DNA from: Rhodocyclaceae bacterium
GTDB taxonomy: Bacteria > Pseudomonadota > Gammaproteobacteria > Burkholderiales > CAIKXV01
Assembly (NCBI GenBank): GCA_020248265.1
Contig: JADCHX010000021.1
Location: 62,001 to 126,000 of the forward strand
DNA length: 64,000 bases
Direction of reading: 5' to 3'
A model generated the notes under the pieces. That model was given only the letters and a program-made list of their open reading frames with translations, did no database searches and was not told the origin of the DNA. This document shows, one piece after another, positions 1 through 8,349 of this stretch. The translations under genes were made by a program, and so were the position numbers. Each line of letters begins with the position of its first letter. Positions within the stretch are counted from its first letter, which is position 1.

Positions 1-142
1 CGACAGGACGCCCCGCGCGGGCGCTGCAGCGCCGCGGGGCAGGTCGTGCTGCGCTCGATGAGCGGGGCGCGGGTGGGGCCATTAGCCGACGCTGCCTGTT
101 CCAGGTCACAGGACTGGCAAGAGTGGGTCTTGTTCCGGGAAG

Positions 143-181
143 AAGATTCTGTTTGACAGAATCTTTCGTGTTTACCAGAAT
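143..181 (+). promoter_or_regulatory. Promoter and probable operator of higBA
   Basis: Two 9-base arms at 143-151 and 157-165 form a perfect inverted repeat around a 5-base loop. A consensus -35 box TTGACA (153-158) lies inside it, and a weak -10 box CAGAAT (176-181) follows after 17 bases. HigA-type antitoxins bind such palindromes to repress their own operon, so the overlap with the -35 box is what autorepression would need. The predicted transcript start falls almost on the toxin ATG at 187. Confidence 0.5.
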
Positions 182-186
182 GTTGC

Positions 187-465
187 ATGATTCATTCGTT
201 CGCGTGCGCCGATACCGAAGCCTTGTTTCACAGTCGCTCGGTATCCCGTTTCCGAAACATCGAGCGCGTCGCTCGGCGCAAGTTGCTCCAGATACACGCC
301 GCCACCGAACTCGCCAGCCTGCGAATCCCGCCGGGCAACCAGCTGGAGGCGCTGAGGGCCGACCGCAAAGCCCAGCACAGCATTCGCGTCAGCGACCAGT
401 GGCGGATCTGCTTCGTCTGGAAGTCGGATGGAGCGCACAGCGTCGAGATCGTGGACTACCACTAG
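187..465 (+). CDS. higB: HigB-type toxin (RelE/ParE superfamily)
   Basis: A 92-residue protein with the size and pattern of HigB ribosome-dependent mRNA interferases. It begins MIHSF, has a central basic stretch RFRNIERVARRKL, the segment LRIPPGNQLEAL and the typical end QWRICFVW followed by VEIVDYH. HigB cleaves mRNA on the ribosome and is neutralised by HigA. The antitoxin gene follows after 11 bases, giving the toxin-first order characteristic of higBA. No ribosome site precedes the ATG, which fits a leaderless or nearly leaderless message from the promoter just upstream. No sign of inactivation. Confidence 0.88.
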   Translation: MIHSFACADTEALFHSRSVSRFRNIERVARRKLLQIHAATELASLRIPPGNQLEALRADRKAQHSIRVSDQWRICFVWKSDGAHSVEIVDYH

Positions 466-476
466 GAGTTTGCAAC

Positions 477-782
477 ATGCCCAAGTTGCTCGAGGAAATT
501 CATCCCGGCGAGATCATGCTGGAAGAGTTCATGAAGCCGATGGGCATCAGCGCCCGACAGCTCGCGGCGGATATCGACGTCTCACCGAGCCGGATCAGCG
601 AACTGGTGAATGGCCAGCGTCCCATCACGGCGGATACCGCGCTGCGGCTCGGGTTGTTCTTCGGCATGGAGCCCAGGTTCTGGCTGAACCTGCAGTCCGA
701 GTACGACATCCGGGTCGCTGATCGGGAACTGCGAGCCAAGCTTTCCCCGAGGATCCGCGTATTTCACGTGACCGCAGCGTGA
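477..782 (+). CDS. higA: HigA-type antitoxin (XRE family, VapI subgroup)
   Basis: A 101-residue helix-turn-helix protein. It opens with the VapI/HigA signature (PGEIMLEEFMKPMGIS) and continues with an XRE helix-turn-helix (RQLAADIDVSPSRISELVNG), then RPITADTALRL and FWLNLQ, which is the family arrangement. It should bind HigB and repress the operon through the inverted repeat at 143-165. The ATG at 477 is chosen because AGGAG lies 8 bases upstream; a longer reading in the same frame would run through higB and is not credible. The pair appears functional. Confidence 0.9.
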   Translation: MPKLLEEIHPGEIMLEEFMKPMGISARQLAADIDVSPSRISELVNGQRPITADTALRLGLFFGMEPRFWLNLQSEYDIRVADRELRAKLSPRIRVFHVTAA

Positions 783-971
783 TCATGCCCAGGTTGACGG
801 TAACGAATGGTCGGCAAGGTACAGGCCAGCGCGACATCGATCGGCCAGCCCGCCTCGGACGGAGACGCGCAAGCTGCGAGTGCTGCGGCGATCTCGAGCC
901 TGGAAAGCAGAGCCGGGAGCTTCATTGTCCCTACTCCGAACCACAGGCCACTCAGCTTCGCAGGCCACTCC

Positions 972-1616
972 CTACGCTACCCTTGCATTGAACGCCAGAC
1001 TTCGCCGCTCACCGGTCCCGCGAAACGGCTCCGCGCCGTGCAACAGCCAGCCCGGGAAGATGTAGAGATCGCCAATCACGGGCTTGAAACTGATCAATGA
1101 CCTCGCAAATCTCTGTTTGCCGCCAATCAGGAAATTGATGTATCCCGCCTGACGACCCGAGATATAGTTTCTGCGATCCTCATTCGATGGAATCGTCGGG
1201 ACCTTCAGGTAGAGCACTCCGGACAAATCTCCGGAATGGAAATGCACCGGGCTGGGAGTCCCTGCGAACTGGCTGACGACCCAGAAGTTGTCCAGTTGGA
1301 CCATCCCCGACGGTTCATGTTCGACACTCTCGACGTAAGCTCGAATCGCGCGAGTCACACAGCTTTGCAGAGAGTCCTCGCCACCCCACGAACAATCCGC
1401 TTCCGATAACTCGAACTCGGCGCCTTGCCCCGGTGTCGATACTGCGTCGGAAACCGAGTTGAGATGATCAACCAGCCCCGCAGATATCCGCGTCCGTCCG
1501 ATCAGGGGGCCGAATGGCGACAAGAAGTCCATTCCCGGTGAGCCTTCAGAACTGAACGCCACCGCCTCCGAGGCTTCGTACTTTTTCAGTCGGCGAGTTT
1601 TCTCAACGATATCCAT
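972..1616 (-). CDS. Putative 2-oxoglutarate/Fe(II) oxygenase (TIGR02466-like)
   Basis: About 214 residues. The C-terminal half carries the double-stranded beta-helix metal site of a 2OG-Fe(II) dioxygenase: PVHFHSGDLSGVLYL supplies HxH-type ligands, GDLYIFPGWLLHGAEPF the distal histidine, and ERRSLAFNA the arginine that binds 2-oxoglutarate. This arrangement is that of the TIGR02466 family, whose substrate is generally unknown. The start at 1616 is preferred because AAGGA stands five bases upstream; ATG at 1622 is the alternative. The gene stands alone, convergent to higBA. Confidence 0.7.
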   Translation of the reverse strand: MDIVEKTRRLKKYEASEAVAFSSEGSPGMDFLSPFGPLIGRTRISAGLVDHLNSVSDAVSTPGQGAEFELSEADCSWGGEDSLQSCVTRAIRAYVESVEHEPSGMVQLDNFWVVSQFAGTPSPVHFHSGDLSGVLYLKVPTIPSNEDRRNYISGRQAGYINFLIGGKQRFARSLISFKPVIGDLYIFPGWLLHGAEPFRGTGERRSLAFNARVA

Positions 1617-1980
1617 AGACATCCTTACTCGATCATCGTCTCCGCCATCTCCTGATGATGGCGCAACAGCACTGCCTCCAGCATTCCTTCTCGGCGAGGC
1701 TTCATGCAAGACGGCCGGTTCAGCGATCAGAGCATCAGCAATGCGCATTCGAGGATAGTCATAATTTCGACATCGAGTCACCGGCAAGATACCTCCCATG
1801 CTCGACCCTGAATGACGCGTAGCCCTCGGAACTCGATCGACGGCTCCGTGACGCCGTCCGGACTGTCATTCGCAATCTTCCCCGATCGCCGCGCGATTGA
1901 CCGTTCGATGCAACGTCGCTAGCGTACCGGCTGGCTGTACGTTCTCTTGAAAAACCCTGCCCTGCAGAGGGAGACGCACG

Positions 1981-2979
1981 ATGTACTTCATCACCAGCCG
2001 CATGCCGGTCGAGCGCGAGAAGGCGCAACGCGGCCCAGGCAAGCCCTACACCTTCGATCTGGAGGACAATGCGTCCGGCCAGGAGTTCTTCTGTTGCAGG
2101 AAGACCGAGAAGAATGCCCATGTCGAGCTGGGCGGCAATGCCTTGCTCTCTGCGCTGAAGAAAGAGCCCTACCGCCAGGTGTTGCTCTATCTGCACGGGT
2201 TCTCGAACCTGCCAGACGATGTCTTCGCGAACGCACAGGAGTTCCAGGACCTCTGCGACGCGAAGAAGAAGCGCGAGGTGCTGGTGTTGCCGGTGATCTG
2301 GCCGTGCGACAGCGACCTCGGCATCGTCAAGGACTACTGGGACGACCAGAAATCCGCCGACCTCAGCGCCTTCGCGCTCGCGCGGATGATGCAGCGATTC
2401 ATGGACTGGCGGAACTCGCCCGAATCCAACCCGGACGACGACCCCTGCCTGAAGCGCATCAATGTGCTTGCCCATTCGATGGGCAACCGCGTGCTGCGCC
2501 AGACCATGGTGAACTGGCACAAGGACTACCAGCCGGCCGGCGTACCGCTGCTGTTCCGCAACACCTTCCTGGTCGCGGCCGACATCGTCAACGAGTCCCT
2601 GCACCGCGGCCATCCGGGCGAACTGCTGAGCCATGCCTCGCGCAACGTGGTGGTCTACTACGCGTCGGACGACCTCGCGCTGCGCGCGAGCAAGGTCTCG
2701 AACCTGAAGAACGCGGAGGCCTCGCGGCGTCTCGGCCACTCCGGACCCGAAGACATGGACCGAACGCCGAAGAACGTCTACGCGATCGACTGCGACGACG
2801 TGAACACCGACTACGATCCGCCCAAGGGCCATAGCTACTTCCGCGGCATCCCTGAGACGAAGAAGCCGGGCGTGGTCTTCGAGCACATTTTCCAGACGAT
2901 CACCAGCGGCCGCGTCTTCCCCGACGACGAGACCCGCAAGTCCAGCGTGCTGCGGCTCGGCAAGCAGGCCAGGCGCTGA
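1981..2979 (+). CDS. DUF900-type alpha/beta hydrolase
   Basis: A 332-residue protein without a signal peptide. LLYLHGFSN is the oxyanion strand, WPCDSD matches the family's conserved region, and LAHSMGNRVLRQ is the nucleophile elbow with serine in GHSMG-like context (here A-H-S-M-G). This is the DUF900 serine hydrolase family; the substrate is not known. A strong ribosome site (GAGGGAGA) precedes the ATG. The gene is monocistronic, with roughly 180 bases of non-coding sequence before it and a Tat-exported phosphatase after it. Confidence 0.8.
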   Translation: MYFITSRMPVEREKAQRGPGKPYTFDLEDNASGQEFFCCRKTEKNAHVELGGNALLSALKKEPYRQVLLYLHGFSNLPDDVFANAQEFQDLCDAKKKREVLVLPVIWPCDSDLGIVKDYWDDQKSADLSAFALARMMQRFMDWRNSPESNPDDDPCLKRINVLAHSMGNRVLRQTMVNWHKDYQPAGVPLLFRNTFLVAADIVNESLHRGHPGELLSHASRNVVVYYASDDLALRASKVSNLKNAEASRRLGHSGPEDMDRTPKNVYAIDCDDVNTDYDPPKGHSYFRGIPETKKPGVVFEHIFQTITSGRVFPDDETRKSSVLRLGKQARR

Positions 2980-3092
2980 GGCCAGCCAGGGCTGCGCGCA
3001 GGCGCCCGACGTAGCCTTGTCATCGGCCTGTCACGGCCTTGCCTCGCGACGGCGCTACGGTGTGCTGCATGACTTGCTCTGGGAGCCCGCCG

Positions 3093-4700
3093 ATGGACAG
3101 CACTCGCCGCCATATCCTCAATCTCTCGCGCCGCGGCCTGCTGCGCGGCTCCGTCGCCGCCGCCGCGCTGGCGGCGATCCAGCCCGCCATCGCTCCGCGT
3201 GTCTGGGCGCAGCCGGTTTTCGCGCGCTATCCGTTCAGCCTCGGCATCGCTTCGGGCGATCCTTTGCCCGACGGGGTGGTGATCTGGACCCGGCTCGCCC
3301 CCGAACCGCTGGCCGGTGGCGGCATGCCGCGGATGGCCGTCGAGGTGGGTTGGGAGGTGGCCGAAGATCCGGGCTTCGCCCGCATCGCGCAGCGCGGCAC
3401 CGCTCTGGCCCGGCCCGAGCTCGGCCATTCCGTGCATGTCGAGGTCGGCGGCCTGCAGCCGGGCCGTCCGTATCACTACCGCTTCCGCGTGGGGAGGGAG
3501 GTCAGTCCGGTCGGCCGTACCCGCACCGCGCCCGCCCCCGATGCCGCCCTGGCCCGGCTGCGCTTCGTCAATGCCGGCTGCCAGCACTACGAGCACGGCT
3601 TCTTCACCGCGTGGCGCCACATCGCCGAGGAGTCCGATCTCGACTTCGTCTTCCACTACGGCGACTATATCTACGAGTACCGCGCGCGGGGTAATCAGCC
3701 CGGAGGCTCGCCAGCGGTGCGCCAGCACTTGGGCGAGGAGATCCATACCATCGATGAGTACCGCAACCGATACGCACTGTATCGGCTCGATCCCGATCTC
3801 GCTGCAGCGCATGCGGCGCATCCCTTCCTGGTCTCCTTCGACGACCATGAGGTGGACAACAACTGGGCTGGCGAGATCAGCGAGGAGGACGGCTCGGCGC
3901 GCTTCCCCGTCGCGGTGCCGCCGGAGGTCTTCGCGCTGCGCAAGCAGATCGCCTTCCAGGCCTGGTACGAGATGATGCCGCTGCGCCGCGCCCAGCTGCC
4001 GCGCGGGCCGCAGATCCTTGCGCATCGGCGCCTGCGCTACGGCAGGCTCGCCGACATCCATGTGCTCGACACGCGCGGCTACCGCACCGACCAGCCCTGC
4101 GGCGACGGCGTCAGATCGGCCTGCGCCGAGGTCAATCGCGCGGATGCGACCATGCTCGGTGCCGATCAGGAAGCCTGGCTGCTGCGCAACCTCGAGGGCC
4201 GGCATGCCACCTGGCAGGTGCTGGCGCAGCAGGTGATGGTCATGGAGCGGGACCTGGGCGACGATGTTCGCGGACGCTTGATCTCGATGGACAAGTGGGA
4301 CGCGATGCCGGTGGCGCGCCAGCGCCTGCTGGACGGGGTGCGGCAGCGCAATGTCGGCAACCTCGTGGTGCTGACGGGCGATGTGCACAATGCCTGGGCC
4401 GGGGAGGTGCGCGCCAACGGCGGCCAGGGGCCAGCGCTGATGACCGAGTTCTGCGCGAGCTCCATCAGCTCCAACGGCGATGGCAGCGAGGCCCTGGCGG
4501 CGACGCCGACCGTGCTGCGGCGCAACCCGCACATCTCTTTCTTCAACAACCGCCGCGGCTATTGCCTGCATGAGGCGGGGCCGAAGCAGATGGCAGTGAG
4601 CTTTCGCGCGGTGGACTACGTGACCCGCCCCGGCGCGCCGTTGGTGGACAAGGCCCGCTTCGTGGTGGAGGCCGGCCGCGCCACGATCGCCAGCGCCTGA
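3093..4700 (+). CDS. phoD: PhoD-like alkaline phosphatase, Tat-exported
   Basis: A 535-residue phosphodiesterase/phosphomonoesterase of the PhoD family, acting in the periplasm. A twin-arginine signal (SRRGLLRG, residues 12-19) followed by an Ala-rich stretch ends in VWAQ. The N-terminal domain has FSLGIASGDPLPDGVVIWTR; the catalytic domain has NAGCQHYEHGFF, FVFHYGDYIYEY, the FDDHEVDNNW metal-binding block and LTGDVHNAW. All family landmarks are present. The start is chosen at 3093, where GGGAG precedes it and the Tat motif sits at the usual distance; an upstream in-frame ATG at 3039 would misplace it. PhoD genes are commonly phosphate regulated, but I see no convincing Pho box. Confidence 0.88.
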   Translation: MDSTRRHILNLSRRGLLRGSVAAAALAAIQPAIAPRVWAQPVFARYPFSLGIASGDPLPDGVVIWTRLAPEPLAGGGMPRMAVEVGWEVAEDPGFARIAQRGTALARPELGHSVHVEVGGLQPGRPYHYRFRVGREVSPVGRTRTAPAPDAALARLRFVNAGCQHYEHGFFTAWRHIAEESDLDFVFHYGDYIYEYRARGNQPGGSPAVRQHLGEEIHTIDEYRNRYALYRLDPDLAAAHAAHPFLVSFDDHEVDNNWAGEISEEDGSARFPVAVPPEVFALRKQIAFQAWYEMMPLRRAQLPRGPQILAHRRLRYGRLADIHVLDTRGYRTDQPCGDGVRSACAEVNRADATMLGADQEAWLLRNLEGRHATWQVLAQQVMVMERDLGDDVRGRLISMDKWDAMPVARQRLLDGVRQRNVGNLVVLTGDVHNAWAGEVRANGGQGPALMTEFCASSISSNGDGSEALAATPTVLRRNPHISFFNNRRGYCLHEAGPKQMAVSFRAVDYVTRPGAPLVDKARFVVEAGRATIASA

Positions 4701-5293
4701 CGCAGGTCGCATCCTTCCCCTTGCCTTGATCGGCAAGAGGGAAGGATGCGATGGCGCGGATCGCTATCGTCAGTCAGGCTCTGCATCTGACTGAAGCTCC
4801 TGCCGATCGGCACGGGCAGGGGATCGTGCGTAAAGGGCCAGTACCTCATCGCGAGCGTCTCGCCCCAGGGGTCCAACTTACCCTCGCGCGTCAACGCCTG
4901 GAACTCGCCCCACGGTCCGATCAGGACTTCCAGCGCCTGCTCCCCGGAATCGGCAGCGAAGGCCAAGCGGGTGCGGGCTACCCATTCGCGCTGCATCGCA
5001 GGCTGCGCGGCAACCTCTGTCAGCCCCCGGCAGTGCCTGACCAGATGCAGTTGGTAACGCTCGGTGAGCACGAAGTCCAGCAGCGACGGATCCAGGTCGG
5101 CGCAGATCGTACGCTCCAATGCAGCAGCAGCCTTCGCGCAGTTGACGGAAGGCAAAGGTACCGAGCGCAAGCTGAAGCAGTGGATCGGATCTTCGCGGAC
5201 GAGTCCTGGGATGACTACCTCTTCCGGCAGAAGCAGTTTCGCCTGCAAGGCTCGCTCCTCGACCGCGCAATCGGGCTGGCGTACGATCATCAT
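4616..5293 (-). CDS. Unrecognised protein, doubtful
   Basis: A minus-strand reading frame of 225 residues with reasonably protein-like composition from about residue 30 to 175 (segments LLDFVLTERYQLHLVRHCRG, WVARTRLAFAADSGEQALEV and YWPFTHDPLPVPIGRS). Its last 45 residues run through the hairpin at 4709-4749 and into the 3' end of the phosphatase gene, so the true end is probably lost by a frameshift or the gene is decayed. I recognise no family. No clear ribosome site precedes the ATG at 5293. Confidence 0.35.
   Translation of the reverse strand: MMIVRQPDCAVEERALQAKLLLPEEVVIPGLVREDPIHCFSLRSVPLPSVNCAKAAAALERTICADLDPSLLDFVLTERYQLHLVRHCRGLTEVAAQPAMQREWVARTRLAFAADSGEQALEVLIGPWGEFQALTREGKLDPWGETLAMRYWPFTHDPLPVPIGRSFSQMQSLTDDSDPRHRILPSCRSRQGEGCDLRQALAIVARPASTTKRALSTNGAPGRVT
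4709..4749. terminator. Strong inverted repeat after the phosphatase gene
   Basis: GCATCCTTCCC and GGGAAGGATGC pair perfectly, with further pairing of TTGCC and GGCAA inside, leaving a short loop. There is no T-run on the + side, so it is either a factor-assisted or bidirectional terminator between the phoD-like gene and sequence to the right. Confidence 0.5.
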
Positions 5294-5313
5294 TCATCAC
5301 GCGGAGCACACAG

Positions 5314-5892
5314 ATGGGCGCTGAAGGCGAGGTCGAACGCATCAAGTGGACCGTGGCCGACTACCACCGGATGGCCGAAGTCGGCCTGCTCGCACCCGAT
5401 GCGCGGGTCGAACTGATCGACGGAGAGATCGTCCAGGTGGCACCCATCGGCTTGCGGCACGCAGATTGCTTGAATCGCCTGGCAACCAGACTGACCCGTG
5501 CTGTTGGTGATCGCGCATATATGTCGTACGGTAACCCGATAAGGCTTTCGAACCACAGCGAACCGCAGCCCGACATCACGCTGCTCGCGCCTCGCATAGA
5601 CGGTTACGGAACCCGGGCACCTGTCCCCGAGGACGTTCTGCTTGCGATAGAGGTCGCCCAGTCATCGCTGCGCTTCGACCTGCGGGTGAAGGCGCCGCTG
5701 TACGCGTGCGCGAAGCTGCACGAGGTGTGGATCATCGACGTCGAGGCCGAACGGCTTCATGCGTTCGATCAGCCGATCGACGGCGCCTACGCCCACTCGC
5801 GCGAACTCGCCGCGGGCGACCGGATATCGATCATCGCGCTGCCGACGATCGGCATCGATGTCGCCGAGCTCTTCAACTGGTCGGGACGCTGA
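5314..5892 (+). CDS. Uma2-family (DUF820) PD-(D/E)XK protein
   Basis: A 192-residue protein of the Uma2 family, predicted restriction-endonuclease-like nucleases. Visible features in order: WTVADYHRMAEVGLL, the conserved ARVELIDGEIVQVAP, QPDITLL with the metal-binding Asp, IEVAQSSLRFDLRVKAPLYA carrying the E and K of the active site, and VWIIDVEAERLHAF. All catalytic positions of the PD-(D/E)XK core appear intact. Such proteins occur in many copies in mobile or accessory DNA and their cellular role is not established. The GMC oxidoreductase gene begins 34 bases downstream. Confidence 0.85.
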   Translation: MGAEGEVERIKWTVADYHRMAEVGLLAPDARVELIDGEIVQVAPIGLRHADCLNRLATRLTRAVGDRAYMSYGNPIRLSNHSEPQPDITLLAPRIDGYGTRAPVPEDVLLAIEVAQSSLRFDLRVKAPLYACAKLHEVWIIDVEAERLHAFDQPIDGAYAHSRELAAGDRISIIALPTIGIDVAELFNWSGR

Positions 5893-5926
5893 GCGAGCCA
5901 GCAGGGCCCAGCGGCATCGAGACACC

Positions 5927-7669
5927 ATGCACGAGAACACCTTCGACTACATCATCATCGGCGGCGGCACCGCCGGCTGCCTGCTGGCCAATCGCCTGAG
6001 TGCCGATCCCGGCAAGCGCGTGCTGATGATCGAGGCTGGCAGGCAGGACGACTACCACTGGATCCACATCCCGGTCGGCTACCTTTACTGCATCGGCAAT
6101 CCGCGCACCGACTGGCTGTTCCAGACCGAAGCCGAGCCGGGCCTCAACGGGCGCTCGCTGCGCTACCCGCGCGGCAAGACGCTGGGCGGCTCGTCGAGCA
6201 TCAACGGCATGATCTACATGCGCGGCCAGGCCCGCGACTACGAGCGCTGGGCCGAGCTCACCGGCGACGAGGCCTGGCGTTGGGACGGCGTTCTGGACGC
6301 CTTCAGGATGCATGAAGACCATTACAAGCTCGACCCGGCTCATGGCCCGGTGGACGAGAACTTCAGGCGCCTGCACGGCCACAGGAGCCAGCACTCGGGC
6401 AGCCAGGGGCTGGCCAGGAAGATGGGTGGCGAATGGCGCGTGGAAAAACAGCGCCTGCGCTGGGACATCCTCGACGCCTTTTCCCAGGCTGCGCAACAAG
6501 CCGGCATTCCGGCTACCGATGACTTCAACGGCGGCAACAACGAGGGCGTCGCCTATTTCGAAGTCAACCAGAAAAGCGGCTGGCGCTGGAATACGGCCAG
6601 GGCTTTCCTGCGGCCAACCTGCTATGGCCGCCCCAATTTCGAGATGTGGACCAGCGCGCAGGTCTGTCAGCTCCTGCTTGAACGGCAGGCCGACGGCAGC
6701 CAGCGATGCACTGGCGTCGAGGTCTGGACAGGCGCTGAGAAAGTACAGGCCCATGCCGCGCGCGATTCACAGCGCGACCCGGGCGGCCTGCAGGGCGAGG
6801 TGATCCTGTGCGCGGGCAGCGTCGGCTCGCCGCACATCCTGCAGCTCTCGGGCCTGGGCCCGGCAGCGCTGTTGCAGCAGCACGGCATTGAAGTCAGGCA
6901 GGACCTGCCCGGCGTGGGCGCCAACCTGCAGGACCACTTGCAGATTCGCTCGGTCTACAAGATCCAGACCGACGGCCGGCGCAACGTCACGCTCAACACC
7001 ATGGCCAACTCGCTCTGGGGCAAGGCCCGCATGGGCCTGGAATACGCCCTGCGCCGCACCGGCCCGATGAGCATGGCGCCTTCACAGCTGGGCGCCTTCA
7101 CGCGCTCCGACGCCAACCAGCCCTACCCGAACCTTCAATACCACGTGCAGCCCCTCTCGCTCGACGCCTTTGGCGAGCCGCTGCACGACTTCAACGCCTT
7201 CACCGCCAGCGTCTGCAACCTGAACCCGAGCAGCCGCGGCACGGTCCATCTCAAGAGCAGCCGCTTCGACGAGGCGCCGGCGATCGCGCCCAATTACCTC
7301 AGCACGAGCGAAGACCGCCAGGTCGCGGCGGACTCCCTGCGCCTGACGCGCCAAATCGTGGGCCAGCGCGCGCTGGCGCCGTTCAGGCCCGAAGAGTTCA
7401 GGCCCGGGCCGCAATACCAGAGCGACGAAGAACTTGCTCGACTGGCGGGCGATATCGCCACCACCATCTTCCACCCGGTGGGCACCACCCGGATGGGCCG
7501 GGCAGACGACCCGATGGCGGTAGTCGATTCGCACCTTCGGGTGCGCGGCGTGCGCGGACTGCGGGTGGTCGATGCCGGCGTGATGCCGATGATCACCAGC
7601 GGCAACACCAACGCGCCGACCTTGATGATCGCGGAGAAGGCTGCTGCCTGGATCGCGCGCGGAGAGTAG
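5927..7669 (+). CDS. GMC-family FAD oxidoreductase (choline/alcohol dehydrogenase-like)
   Basis: A 580-residue flavoprotein. The FAD-binding Rossmann motif is IIIGGGTAGCLLANRL near residue 10; GMC signature 1 is GKTLGGSSSINGMIYMRG; signature 2 is CAGSVGSPHILQLSGLGP. The C-terminal catalytic pair is in FHPVGTTRMG (His) and SGNTNAPT (Asn). The enzyme oxidises an alcohol or polyol to the aldehyde, but the substrate cannot be told from sequence. Compared with BetA it has extra sequence around residues 125-170. The start at 5927 is taken from the family N-terminus; a longer in-frame reading overlaps the Uma2 gene. The Shine-Dalgarno is weak. Confidence 0.88.
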   Translation: MHENTFDYIIIGGGTAGCLLANRLSADPGKRVLMIEAGRQDDYHWIHIPVGYLYCIGNPRTDWLFQTEAEPGLNGRSLRYPRGKTLGGSSSINGMIYMRGQARDYERWAELTGDEAWRWDGVLDAFRMHEDHYKLDPAHGPVDENFRRLHGHRSQHSGSQGLARKMGGEWRVEKQRLRWDILDAFSQAAQQAGIPATDDFNGGNNEGVAYFEVNQKSGWRWNTARAFLRPTCYGRPNFEMWTSAQVCQLLLERQADGSQRCTGVEVWTGAEKVQAHAARDSQRDPGGLQGEVILCAGSVGSPHILQLSGLGPAALLQQHGIEVRQDLPGVGANLQDHLQIRSVYKIQTDGRRNVTLNTMANSLWGKARMGLEYALRRTGPMSMAPSQLGAFTRSDANQPYPNLQYHVQPLSLDAFGEPLHDFNAFTASVCNLNPSSRGTVHLKSSRFDEAPAIAPNYLSTSEDRQVAADSLRLTRQIVGQRALAPFRPEEFRPGPQYQSDEELARLAGDIATTIFHPVGTTRMGRADDPMAVVDSHLRVRGVRGLRVVDAGVMPMITSGNTNAPTLMIAEKAAAWIARGE

Positions 7670-7685
7670 ACCCGGATCGTCCCAC

Positions 7686-7770
7686 CGTGCCGACTGGCAC
7701 CGACTGTACGGATGCGGGAATGTTTAGCAGGAAGGTACGATCCCGCACTGCCGCTGCGGAGTGCACCACC
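7686..7770. repeat. Unknown repeated segment, copy 1
   Basis: This segment closely matches 11695-11775. Read on the minus strand both copies can encode a peptide of the pattern RDRTFLL(N/H)IPASVQSVP, so a decayed coding segment was duplicated rather than a short non-coding repeat. I do not recognise the family. Confidence 0.5.
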
Positions 7771-7974
7771 GCATGCTCCGCCCGGGCTGCACGGGTACTT
7801 CGACCCGGGAGTGGCTGCAGGTTCCTGCCTGCTACCGGGTTATACGCGATGTACGCCGCCGCCCGCGCACCCCTGCTTTCGTGGACTCACCCGGCTATGC
7901 GCGCCATCGCCCGGAAAACACATGGCTGTATCAACTGGTCGAGCGCTAATGGCCCGAGTTCCGACGATCGCGTG

Positions 7975-8115
7975 CGCAGGCCGACGGTGTTCTCGCTGCA
8001 CGCGGGCGTGTCAATCAAGCCCGGGCAGCGCGCGAAGCGAGTACCCCGGGGTGATTGCGCGCATCCTGTCGCATCGGCATCGGGCATCGGGGCCGAGTCG
8101 ACCGCCTGATCCGGT
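7975..8115 (+). mobile_element. IS91-like transposase scrap (internally deleted)
   Basis: The + strand can encode FSLHAGVSIKPGQRAK, a conserved central piece of IS91-type (Y2) transposases, followed after a deletion and frame change by VIARILSHRHRASG, the equivalent of the C-terminal VIARILAHR segment seen intact at 14650-14880. The two pieces are normally well over 100 residues apart. It is a dead remnant. Confidence 0.55.
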
Positions 8116-8349
8116 GGCCATAGCTGCTCGTGCAGCGACGCGGAGCAGGTCGATCGACTCCGTCGGGCCTGTGCGGTGGGGACGCGGCGAACAGAGACCA
8201 CCCGCACTCTACCGAGTCGCGCTGCGCCGGAGCCCCTCCCGCACCCCGGTTACGCCGCGTAACACCCGTTACAAACCCGAAGCCGTTGTATCGGCCCCGG
8301 TCGGTAGACTGGCCGCATCGCCGTCGTCCATCTGGAGGGGGAGGTCTAC

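Larger units (their letters stand above)
7670..8340. other. Gene-free stretch with repeat remnants
   Basis: About 670 bases without an intact gene. Bases 7686-7770 match 11695-11775. Bases 7975-8115 carry scraps of an IS91-like transposase. The rest, 7771-7974 and 8116-8340, shows nothing I can identify apart from the GAGGGGGAGG ribosome site for the next gene at its right edge. Confidence 0.6.

Noticed and set aside
764-925. A 53-codon minus-strand frame with a signal-like start, downstream of the 2OG oxygenase
   Set aside because: It overlaps the 3' end of higA, has no recognisable mature domain and only a moderate ribosome site.
2835-4736. A 633-codon open frame on the minus strand across the phosphatase gene
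   Set aside because: It is antisense to a protein with complete PhoD motifs and a Tat signal, has the Ala/Arg/His-rich composition of GC-rich shadow frames and contains no family motif.
4751-5416. A 221-codon + strand open frame between the phosphatase and Uma2 genes
   Set aside because: Composition is rich in Arg, Gln and Ala without hydrophobic periodicity, and it overlaps the Uma2 start; the minus-strand frame is a little more protein-like, though also doubtful.
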